Source: an uncultured Bacteroidales bacterium (GTDB taxonomy: Bacteria > Bacteroidota > Bacteroidia > Bacteroidales > Paludibacteraceae). Taken from it: a stretch of 7,480 bases of DNA. Where the stretch lies: NCBI GenBank assembly GCA_903912795.1, contig CAIWIS010000489.1:1-7480 (forward strand), given 5' to 3'. Positions 1-7,086 of this stretch are shown in pieces. Position 1 is the first letter of the stretch; each line of letters begins with the position of its first letter. A program made the translations under genes and the position numbers. The notes under the pieces were generated by a model, which was not told the origin of the DNA, searched no databases, and worked only from the letters and a program-made list of their open reading frames with translations.

Positions 1-162
1 AATAAAAACTGGATATTGGTGGGGAAAGTTGATAATGCTAAATACCTCAGTGGTTTAAGTGGCTTTTATGGTTCTATGATTGGTATGTATGCAATAAGCC
101 CAAACAATAATAATGCAAGGCCGGCCGATTTCGATTTCTTTAATTATATGTACCAAGAATAA
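1..162 (+). CDS. C-terminal fragment of a probable GH43-family glycosidase (5' end outside the window)
   Basis: Frame 1 is open from the window edge to the TAA at 160-162, giving 53 residues. It reads NKNWILVGKVDNAKYLSGLSG and then a segment with GMYAIS and ends ADFDFFNYMYQE. A 'W.....LS......G...GLYA......ADFDYF.Y' pattern is typical of the C-terminal concanavalin-like beta-sandwich of many GH43 beta-xylosidases and alpha-L-arabinofuranosidases, where it closes the protein and can contribute to the active-site rim. The five-bladed catalytic propeller with its acidic triad is not in the window, so family and activity rest on this tail alone. Its stop lies 15 bp before the GH3 start, which implies co-transcription. 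Another laminin-G/concanavalin-like domain protein is possible. If GH43 is right, the enzyme would be an exo-arabinofuranosidase or xylosidase trimming side chains; that activity is inferred. Confidence 0.65.
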   Translation, partial: NKNWILVGKVDNAKYLSGLSGFYGSMIGMYAISPNNNNARPADFDFFNYMYQE

Positions 163-177
163 ATTTGTTTGATATTT

Positions 178-2511
178 ATGAAAAAGCTATTCAGTGTAAT
201 TCTTTTTTTCAGTCTCTCTTTTATCTGGAATGATGGGGTTGCTCAAAACATACCCCTCTACAAGAACTCAAAAGCTCCCATCGATAAGCGTGTTCAAGAC
301 CTGCTTTCGCGTATGACCATCGAAGAGAGGGCGGCACAGTTGCGAACACTTCATGCCGGTAAAGGTGAGCATTTTAATGAGAATATTGCAACTGATACCC
401 TAGCGATTCGCTTAGCCAAAAATGGGATGGGACTTATTCAGCCTATCGAAACCCCGCTAAAGCGCGAAGTTGCGTCCAAAAACGCCATTCAGAAGTATTT
501 TGTTGAAAATACCCGTTTGGGCATACCTGTTTTGTTTGCAGCTGAATGCTGCCACGGCTATGTGGCGCTCGAAGCTACCAGCTTTCCCAATCCTAATTCG
601 ATGGGTTCAACCTGGAATCCCACACTTGTAAGAGAAATATACAAGGCTACGGCTGCCGAAGCACGCAGCCGCGGAGCACACTTTTCATTTACGCCGGTTG
701 TGGATTTGATGCGGGATCCGCGCTGGGGGCGCAATGAAGAATTGTACAGCGAGGATGTTTACCTCACAACTAAAATTGGTGCTGCTGCCGTAGAAGGATT
801 GCAAGGAAGTACCTCTGGGAAAGTTGGCAAACTAAGCGTTGGCGCTACCCTGAAACATTTTGCCGGACACGGACAAGCCGAAGGTGCTATAAACAGGGGC
901 AACATTAACCTGAGTGAGGACGACATGCGCAACAATCACCTCAAAGCATTTCAGGATATTATCCGAAGTTCAAATCCAGCTGGAATTATGCCATCGTACA
1001 ATGCTTATAATGGTGTATATGCCCACATGAACAACTGGTTGCTTCAGAATATATTGCGCAAGGAATGGCAATACAAAGGTATCATAGCTTCCGACTGGAG
1101 TGGCATCACCTTATTGCACTTGCGGAATGGTGTAAGTGAAAATGCTTCAAAATCGGCCGAAATGGCTTTGGTTGCAGGAGTAGAACTCGATCAGGCCAGT
1201 GGTGCAAATTATGCTTTGATACCACAATTAGTTAAGAAAAATCCGGAACTAATAAAATACGTCGACAAGGCTGTTGCACGTATCCTTCGCTATAAATTCG
1301 AAATGGGTCTGTTTGAAAATCCCTATATAACCGAAGAAGGGATTACTCAAAATTGCAACCTGCCAGCTTCAAAGCAATTGGCATACGAGGCAGCTGCTCA
1401 AGGTATTGTACTGTTGAAAAACGAAAATAATTTCCTGCCAATAGCGGAAACACAGTTTAAAAACATTGCTCTGATAGGCGCACATACCGATAACATGGTG
1501 CTGGGCGGTTATTCGGGCTTTCCGCTCGAGCGCAAAACCTTGCTAAGCAGCCTCACCAAAAAGCTGGAAGGTAAAGCAACTGTTCATTTTTCGCGCGGTT
1601 TCCAGATTTATACCAATTATCCGAAACAATCTTACGGAGTACTTTCGGCCGCTATCCCTATTGTACCTACAGCCGAAGAAAGTGCAAAAATGTTGAAGGA
1701 AGCTATTGAAACTGCCCAAAAATGCGATGCAATTATCCTTTGTCTGGGCGAAGACGATATGATTACGCACGAAACATGGACAGATAAAATTCCCGGCGAC
1801 CATGCTTCGCTGGATCTTTCGCCCGGGCAGGAAGAATTGCTGACCGAGCTGAAAAAGTTGGGAAAACCGATTGTTGTGTATCTGATTAATGGTCGCCCGA
1901 TGAACCTGAACATGGTGCAACAGAAAGCCAATGCCGTGCTCGAAGGCTGGTACGCCGGACAGGAAGGAGCCGATGCAGCGGTGGATATTATTTTCGGAAA
2001 AGTAAATCCTTCGGGAAAACTATCCGTAACATTCCCCAAATCTATTGGGCAATTACCACTCTATTACAACCACAAAACAGGTGCACGCCTGTACGATTAC
2101 GTGGAAATGGATGGCAAACCCCTATATCCGTTTGGCTATGGCTTAAGCTATACCACCTTCGAATATTCCAACCTGAAACTTTCGGCAGAAAGCATGAAAG
2201 CTGATGGTAAAATCACAGCAACGGTAACCATTAAAAATACTGGTAAACGCGATGGAACAGAAATCGTTCAGTTGTATATCAAAGACAAGATTAGCACTAC
2301 CGAACGCCCTGTTATGGAACTGAAAGATTTTGCAAGGGTGGATTTAAAGGTTGGCGAATCTAAAACCATTTCTTTCACCATCGACCGAAGCAAACTCGAA
2401 TACTGGACTTTGAACAAAAAGTTTGAAGTAGAATCGGGTGAATTTGAAGTGATGATGGGGACTTCGTCCGCAGATATAAAAATGAAAACGTCGATGAAAG
2501 TCAATAATTAG
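178..2511 (+). CDS. secreted GH3 beta-glycosidase (beta-glucosidase / beta-xylosidase type)
   Basis: The protein has 777 residues and is full length for three-domain GH3 enzymes. The start is ATG 178; an in-frame TTG at 169 would only add three residues before a normal MKKLF signal sequence. The signal peptide is residues 1 to about 22, ending near GVAQ, with no lipobox, so the protein is probably periplasmic. The (beta/alpha)8 domain spans roughly 30-360. It carries ECCHG, RDPRWGR (179-185) and KHFAGHG (226-232), which form the glycone pocket, and ASDW with Asp306 as the predicted nucleophile. The alpha/beta sandwich domain (about 385-620) has GEDDMITHETW followed by SLDLSPGQ; Glu532 aligns by eye with the acid/base Glu of 'SRE/HE' type GH3s. 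YPFGYGLSYTTF (650-661) begins the C-terminal fibronectin-III-like domain. GH3 enzymes are retaining exo-hydrolases of non-reducing beta-linked sugars; glucose, xylose and others cannot be separated by eye. The neighbouring GH92 and GH88 genes favour a role in finishing degradation of a heteropolysaccharide oligomer, for example splitting cellobiose-like products (inference). Confidence 0.93.
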   Translation: MKKLFSVILFFSLSFIWNDGVAQNIPLYKNSKAPIDKRVQDLLSRMTIEERAAQLRTLHAGKGEHFNENIATDTLAIRLAKNGMGLIQPIETPLKREVASKNAIQKYFVENTRLGIPVLFAAECCHGYVALEATSFPNPNSMGSTWNPTLVREIYKATAAEARSRGAHFSFTPVVDLMRDPRWGRNEELYSEDVYLTTKIGAAAVEGLQGSTSGKVGKLSVGATLKHFAGHGQAEGAINRGNINLSEDDMRNNHLKAFQDIIRSSNPAGIMPSYNAYNGVYAHMNNWLLQNILRKEWQYKGIIASDWSGITLLHLRNGVSENASKSAEMALVAGVELDQASGANYALIPQLVKKNPELIKYVDKAVARILRYKFEMGLFENPYITEEGITQNCNLPASKQLAYEAAAQGIVLLKNENNFLPIAETQFKNIALIGAHTDNMVLGGYSGFPLERKTLLSSLTKKLEGKATVHFSRGFQIYTNYPKQSYGVLSAAIPIVPTAEESAKMLKEAIETAQKCDAIILCLGEDDMITHETWTDKIPGDHASLDLSPGQEELLTELKKLGKPIVVYLINGRPMNLNMVQQKANAVLEGWYAGQEGADAAVDIIFGKVNPSGKLSVTFPKSIGQLPLYYNHKTGARLYDYVEMDGKPLYPFGYGLSYTTFEYSNLKLSAESMKADGKITATVTIKNTGKRDGTEIVQLYIKDKISTTERPVMELKDFARVDLKVGESKTISFTIDRSKLEYWTLNKKFEVESGEFEVMMGTSSADIKMKTSMKVNN

Positions 2512-2567
2512 ATGTATTTATTTTTTGTTCTAAAAAAAATAGTCAATTATTAAATTAATACAGTATA

Positions 2568-4784
2568 ATGAATAATCTCAAATCTATCTCAATTCTAATT
2601 CTTCTAGGCATTAATTGTTTAGTTTTCGCTCAAAAGAGCCAGAAAAAACTGACCGATTATGTCGATACCAAAATCGGTGTTATCGGCACGCGTGCAAGTA
2701 ACTGCGTGCTGGGACCACAACTGCCGTTTGGCTGTATTAATCCTTCGCCACAATCGCCAAAGGGAACAACTTCGGGGTATAATCCGAAAATGCCTACACG
2801 TGGCTTTGGACAGTTGCATGTAAGCGGTACAGGTGGTGGTAGCCGTTACGGACATTTTTTGATTTCGCCACAGGTGGGAATAAATGTAACGCAAACAGGA
2901 CACGACTCTCCCGCAAAAAACGAAGTAACACTGGCTTATTATTTCAGAACATTACTCGAACGTTACGGAATAACTACCGAAATTACATCTTCGGTACACA
3001 GTGCCATTTATCGTTTTACCTTTCCGGCATCCGACAGTGCTTCCATCGTAATTGATGCCGCACAAAGTGTGACTCGTGACATTGTTGGAAATGGTAAAGG
3101 GGGTGAAATCCACGAAAACAGCATTGAAATAGATCAACAGAAACGTACCATTCGTGGCATGATTCGCATAAAAGCGGGATGGAACTGTACTCTTCCCTAT
3201 AATTTCTATTTTGTGGCTACTTATAACAAAGCTGCTTCCGAGGCAGGTGTTTGGAAAGATAGCACCTTGTTTCCTAATAAAACAGTGGCTGTACGCGATA
3301 GTAAAGACAAAGGTGCGCATCAGCGTGTAGGCACATATTTGCGTTTCAAAACACAAAAAGATGAACAGGTATTAATGAAAGTTGCCATTTCAATGGCAAG
3401 TTACGAAAATGCAGAAAAGTTTCTGAATCAGGAAATCCCAGACTGGAACTTTGAAAAAGTCAAGGCTGCCGGAGCAAATACATGGGAGCAACAACTACAG
3501 AAAATAAAACTCGAAGGAGCTAGTGCCGAACAAAAAAAACTCTTTTACACCGCTATGTACCACACCATGGTAATGCCCCGCGACCTTACAGGCGATAATC
3601 CACACTGGAAAAGCGACAAACCTTTCTGGAACGACCAGTATGCCCTTTGGGATACATGGCGGACGCTTTATCCGCTGCACGTGCTGATTAATCCCAATAT
3701 GGTTCGCGACAATATCCTTTCTTTTATCGATAGGTTTAAGCATAACGGACAGGTGCGCGATGCTTTTATTTCGGGTACTGAATCCGGTCTGGATCAGGGT
3801 GGTAACAATGTAGACAATATTATTGCCGATGCATACCAGAAAGGTATTACCGGTATAAACTGGGAAGAAGCGTATAAAATAATGAAATACAATGCGGACA
3901 ATGAGCGGATTGGCGGTGGTTTTAAACTGATGCCATTTCCTCAGTCCGACATTTACCGCAAACAGGGTTGGATACCTTACAGCGACATAGCATCATCGTA
4001 CACATTGGAATTTGCCTACAACGACTATTGTGTGGCAACATTGGCAAAAGCGCTGGGAAAAACGGAGGACTACAAAACATACAGCCAACGTAGCAATGGC
4101 TGGACCAACCTGTGGGACAAAGAACTCGAAAGCAAAGGGTATAAAGGCTTTGTCGGAGCAAAAGTTTGGGATGGAAAATTCGTAAAGATTGACCCTGCAT
4201 TTATCGAACGCCCTTGGCGTGGACCATTCTACGAGGGTTGTTCATGGACATACAGTTATTTTGTGCCCCATAACATTGAAAAATTAATTGAACTTATGGG
4301 CGGAAAAGACAAATTTGTGGAAAGACTGAATTTTGCGTTAGAAAACGATTTGATTGATTATGGTAACGAGCCTTCATTCCTGGCATTACGCTCATTCAAC
4401 CATGTAGGTCGTCCCGATTTGACTTCGCTCTGGGTACACAATGCCCTGGAAAAAAATTTCGATCACACTGGTGGTTTGGGCAATGACGATAGTGGCGCTA
4501 TGAGTTCGTGGTACATTTTCTCCGCCTTGGGCTTTTTCCCAAATGCAGGTCAGGATATTTATTACCTCAATGCACCGCTTTATCCCAAAACGGAAATGAC
4601 CTTGGGCAATGGAAAGAAACTAACCATTATCGCCAGAAATGCGGGAGGCAAGAATATCTATATCAAATCCTGCAAAATCAATGGAGAAAAATGGAACAGT
4701 TCCATTTTCAGACATGCTGATATTGCCAATGGCGGAATTATTGAAATGGAATTGAGTGACGTGGTATCAGAATGGGGAAAATGA
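2568..4784 (+). CDS. secreted GH92 exo-alpha-mannosidase, first of a tandem pair
   Basis: The protein has 738 residues, the usual GH92 length. The signal peptide is residues 1 to about 21 (…CLVFA|QKSQ); Cys17 is not in a lipobox, so a soluble periplasmic enzyme is likely. The N-terminal beta-sandwich opens with YVDTKIGV…LGPQLPFGCINPSPQ, the family counterpart of 'VNPFIGT…PGA.VPFGM.Q.SP'. The (alpha/alpha)6 catalytic domain follows from about residue 320 (FYTAMYHTM, then WDTWRTLYPL). Predicted catalytic acid is Glu556 in YEGCSWTYSYFVPH, and the base lies in GNDD (Asp640/641) of GNDDSGAMSSWY. GH92 enzymes are calcium-dependent inverting exo-alpha-mannosidases. The acid is Glu, not the Gln reported in mannose-phosphate-acting members, so ordinary mannosides are expected. 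The GNEPSFLALR segment (599-608) lacks the His pair seen in many alpha-1,2-specific members, so linkage is open. It sits 56 bp after the GH3 stop and 79 bp before its paralogue. Its 3' end contains a 98-bp stretch identical to that gene. Confidence 0.93.
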   Translation: MNNLKSISILILLGINCLVFAQKSQKKLTDYVDTKIGVIGTRASNCVLGPQLPFGCINPSPQSPKGTTSGYNPKMPTRGFGQLHVSGTGGGSRYGHFLISPQVGINVTQTGHDSPAKNEVTLAYYFRTLLERYGITTEITSSVHSAIYRFTFPASDSASIVIDAAQSVTRDIVGNGKGGEIHENSIEIDQQKRTIRGMIRIKAGWNCTLPYNFYFVATYNKAASEAGVWKDSTLFPNKTVAVRDSKDKGAHQRVGTYLRFKTQKDEQVLMKVAISMASYENAEKFLNQEIPDWNFEKVKAAGANTWEQQLQKIKLEGASAEQKKLFYTAMYHTMVMPRDLTGDNPHWKSDKPFWNDQYALWDTWRTLYPLHVLINPNMVRDNILSFIDRFKHNGQVRDAFISGTESGLDQGGNNVDNIIADAYQKGITGINWEEAYKIMKYNADNERIGGGFKLMPFPQSDIYRKQGWIPYSDIASSYTLEFAYNDYCVATLAKALGKTEDYKTYSQRSNGWTNLWDKELESKGYKGFVGAKVWDGKFVKIDPAFIERPWRGPFYEGCSWTYSYFVPHNIEKLIELMGGKDKFVERLNFALENDLIDYGNEPSFLALRSFNHVGRPDLTSLWVHNALEKNFDHTGGLGNDDSGAMSSWYIFSALGFFPNAGQDIYYLNAPLYPKTEMTLGNGKKLTIIARNAGGKNIYIKSCKINGEKWNSSIFRHADIANGGIIEMELSDVVSEWGK
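4659..4756 (+). repeat. 98-bp direct repeat, copy 1 (3' end of first GH92 gene)
   Basis: This coding stretch matches 6940-7037 at every one of 98 positions, with a constant offset of 2281 bp. It encodes YIKSCKINGEKWNSSIF and the residues through EMELS near the C-terminus. The bases on each side differ: upstream ATC versus ATT, downstream AGT versus AGC. The preceding 129 bp or so (from 4530) have 17 mismatches to the second copy, mostly at third positions, and the divergence rises sharply further upstream. This looks like a gene-conversion tract rather than a mobile element, as no inverted ends or target duplications are seen. Confidence 0.95.
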
Positions 4785-4863
4785 AGATAATAAGTGTCTT
4801 TAGAAAATACTCGAATGTCTCATGAAAATTTAGTGCAATCAATCATCTTATAGATTAAACAAA

Positions 4864-7068
4864 ATGAAATTAACAATATTGCTTTTTGTTCTGAGTATAT
4901 ATTGCTCAGCTTTTGCTCAAAAAAATCAGCAAAATCTGGCAGACTTCATTGACACCAAAATCGGCGTTATCGATACTCGTGGCAGTAACTGCGTCATAGG
5001 ACCACAGTTACCTTACGGAAGTATCAACCCCTCGCCTCAAACCAAAGATGGCGATCATGATGGGTATCATCCACAACGTCCCATTCGTGGTTTTGCACAA
5101 CTAAATGTAAGTGGAACGGGTTGGGGTAAGTACGGACATTTTTTGGTTTCACCGCAGGTTGGTGTTGCTTTTGGGCAGGAAGAACACGAATCCGAAAAGT
5201 CTGATGAGGTTACAAAAGCCTATTATTATGCAGTAAACCTTACCCGCTATGGTATTCGTGCAGAAATGGCTCCTACGCACAGTTGTGCCCTGTACCAATT
5301 TACTTACCCGAAATCGGACAGTGCATCTGTTGTGCTCGATGCTACTCAATCCCTGGCTGACATTGTCCCTAAATTGGGAGGTAAATTCCACCAATGTAAA
5401 GTAGAAGTGAATCCTAAAAAGAAACAGATTCGTGCAATGATTGATTTTACAGGTGGCTGGGCCGGAGGGCCTTATAAAATCTATTTTGTGGCTGAATTGA
5501 ATAAAGCTTTTACCGAATCGGGTGTTTGGTTGGATAAGGAATTAAAAAAGGCAATATATTCATTGGAGCTTCCCAAAGACTCGAAACAACGCATGGGGGC
5601 TTTCATTCGTTTCAAAACCAATAACAAAGAGAAAGTTTCGATGAAAGTTGCTATTTCGTTTAAATCATTCGAGAATGCAGAACTATTTTTGAAAAATGAA
5701 ATAAAAACTTGGGATTTGCCATCAGTGAAGAGTGCTGGTATGGAAGCATGGAACAAAAAGTTGAGTTCAATAAAAATTGAAACTTCGTCGGAAGACCAGA
5801 AAAAGATATTTTACACTGCCATGTATCATGTCATGTTTCAACCCCGCGAACGCACGGACGATAACCCAAAGTGGACAAGCGATAAACCTTACTGGGACGA
5901 CAATTTTGCCGTTTGGGATACCTGGAGAACATCGTTTCCATTGTTGGTGCTGATTGATCCCGATATGGTTCGTGGAAACATTCTTTGTTTTATGGATCGT
6001 TTGAAAAACAATGGCAAGGTACGCGATGCCTTTGTGGCTGGAAATGATATGGATTCAGAGCAAGGCGGAAATGATGTGGACAATGTAATTGCCGATGCTT
6101 ACGTAAAAGGAGTTCAAGGTATTGACTGGAATGAAGTCTATCTGTTTATGAAAAACAATGCTGATAATGAACGTAAAGGATTGTTTACTTACAACAATAA
6201 AGTTGATTCTGTTTATAAAAGCAATAACAGTAAATACAAAACATTAGGTTGGATTCCTGAATGTTTAAACAGCAATTCGAACACCTTGGAATATGCATAT
6301 AACGATTATTGCGTAGCTCAGGTAGCGAAAGGAATAGGTAATAACAACGACTATGAAAAATATTTAAAACGTAGCAATGATTGGACAAATCTTTGGAATC
6401 CCGACCTCGAGAGCGATGGTTTCAAGGGATTTATTGACGCAAAAAAAGCGTTTGGTGCTTTTCTATATCAAGATGCGAAACATTGGGGTAAATCGTGGAT
6501 AAATCCTTTTTACGAAGGAAGTTCCTGGACATACAGCTATTTTGTTCCGCACGATATAAATCAACTCATTACTTTAATGGGCGGAAAAGAAACGTATGCC
6601 CAACGTCTTGAACATGCTATGGATAAAAAGCTTATTGATTATGGCAACGAACCCGCTTTTTTGGCTTTACGTACATTTAACCACGTTGGGCGACCTGATC
6701 TTACTTCTAAATGGGTATATTGGATAATGGAACACAACTTTGACCTGACTGGTTGCACAGGCAACGATGATACCGGCGCCATGAGTTCGTGGTATATGTT
6801 CTCGGCCATGGGCTTTTTCCCCAATGCAGGACAAGATATTTATTACCTGAACGCTCCACTTTATCCAAAAACGGAAATGACATTGGGCAATGGCCAAAAA
6901 CTTACCATTATCGCCAAAAATGCAGGAGGCAAAAATATTTATATCAAATCCTGCAAAATCAATGGAGAAAAATGGAACAGTTCCATTTTCAGACATGCTG
7001 ATATTGCCAATGGCGGAATTATTGAAATGGAATTGAGCGAGGTAGCGGGAGATTGGGGTAAGAATTAA
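4864..7068 (+). CDS. secreted GH92 exo-alpha-mannosidase, second of a tandem pair
   Basis: The protein has 734 residues and is collinear with the upstream GH92. ATG 4864 begins a clear signal peptide (residues 1 to about 18, YCSAFA|QKNQ) without a lipobox, so it is probably periplasmic. The N-terminal beta-sandwich starts FIDTKIGV…IGPQLPYGSINPSPQ. In the catalytic domain, FYTAMYHVMFQPRERTDDNP and WDTWRTSFPL precede YEGSSWTYSYFVPHD (predicted acid Glu551) and GNDDTGAMSSWY (base among Asp635/Asp636). GNEPAFLALR (594-603) replaces the His-containing segment of typical alpha-1,2-mannosidases, as in its partner. It differs most from its partner in a lysine/asparagine-rich loop (about 439-460) and in the region just before the acid (about 525-547). 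Both flank the active-site half, so the pair may split different linkages or leaving groups (inference). The last 80 residues are nearly identical to the partner. It ends 18 bp before the GH88 start. Confidence 0.93.
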   Translation: MKLTILLFVLSIYCSAFAQKNQQNLADFIDTKIGVIDTRGSNCVIGPQLPYGSINPSPQTKDGDHDGYHPQRPIRGFAQLNVSGTGWGKYGHFLVSPQVGVAFGQEEHESEKSDEVTKAYYYAVNLTRYGIRAEMAPTHSCALYQFTYPKSDSASVVLDATQSLADIVPKLGGKFHQCKVEVNPKKKQIRAMIDFTGGWAGGPYKIYFVAELNKAFTESGVWLDKELKKAIYSLELPKDSKQRMGAFIRFKTNNKEKVSMKVAISFKSFENAELFLKNEIKTWDLPSVKSAGMEAWNKKLSSIKIETSSEDQKKIFYTAMYHVMFQPRERTDDNPKWTSDKPYWDDNFAVWDTWRTSFPLLVLIDPDMVRGNILCFMDRLKNNGKVRDAFVAGNDMDSEQGGNDVDNVIADAYVKGVQGIDWNEVYLFMKNNADNERKGLFTYNNKVDSVYKSNNSKYKTLGWIPECLNSNSNTLEYAYNDYCVAQVAKGIGNNNDYEKYLKRSNDWTNLWNPDLESDGFKGFIDAKKAFGAFLYQDAKHWGKSWINPFYEGSSWTYSYFVPHDINQLITLMGGKETYAQRLEHAMDKKLIDYGNEPAFLALRTFNHVGRPDLTSKWVYWIMEHNFDLTGCTGNDDTGAMSSWYMFSAMGFFPNAGQDIYYLNAPLYPKTEMTLGNGQKLTIIAKNAGGKNIYIKSCKINGEKWNSSIFRHADIANGGIIEMELSEVAGDWGKN
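6940..7037 (+). repeat. 98-bp direct repeat, copy 2 (3' end of second GH92 gene)
   Basis: This is the second perfect copy of the stretch at 4659-4756, in the same reading frame and at the equivalent place in the paralogous gene. After the repeat the two genes part at once: EVAGDWGKN here against DVVSEWGK in the first gene. Homologous recombination between the copies would delete 2281 bp and leave a single chimeric but in-frame GH92 gene. Confidence 0.95.
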
Positions 7069-7086
7069 AAAATACACATTCAAAAT

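Noticed and set aside
160..178. TAAATTTG at 160-167 matches the Bacteroidetes -7 element (TAnnTTTG) just before the GH3 start
   Set aside because: It overlaps the stop codon of the upstream gene, lies only 11 bp from the ATG, and has no convincing TTTG about 20 bp upstream. A chance match in A/T-rich sequence is likelier.
2512..2567. T-run followed by an A-run (about 2519-2540) after the GH3 stop, possibly a terminator hairpin
   Set aside because: The potential stem is made only of A-T pairs with no GC clamp. It would be very weak, and the next gene follows on the same strand after 56 bp.
2568..2633. Cysteine in the signal sequence of the first GH92 (LGINC), possibly a lipobox
   Set aside because: The residue before Cys is Asn, not Gly, Ala or Ser, and a better signal peptidase I site (VFA|Q) follows a few residues later.
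4508..4720. 70-codon + strand reading frame inside the first GH92 gene, mirrored at 6789-7001 in the second with an identical end
   Set aside because: Both start at weak positions inside a clear GH92 coding frame. Their shared ending simply reflects the 98-bp DNA identity, so conservation is no evidence for a nested gene.
4785..4863. 79-bp gap between the two GH92 genes as a possible site of an internal promoter or small RNA
   Set aside because: No TAnnTTTG element, stable hairpin or reading frame is visible; the gap is simply A/T-rich spacer.
6667..7083. 138-codon minus-strand open frame opposite the 3' part of the second GH92, and similar antisense frames at 1632-2039 and 2952-3356
   Set aside because: They lie opposite confidently assigned coding frames, have no recognisable domains, and their composition reads like reverse-complemented codons.
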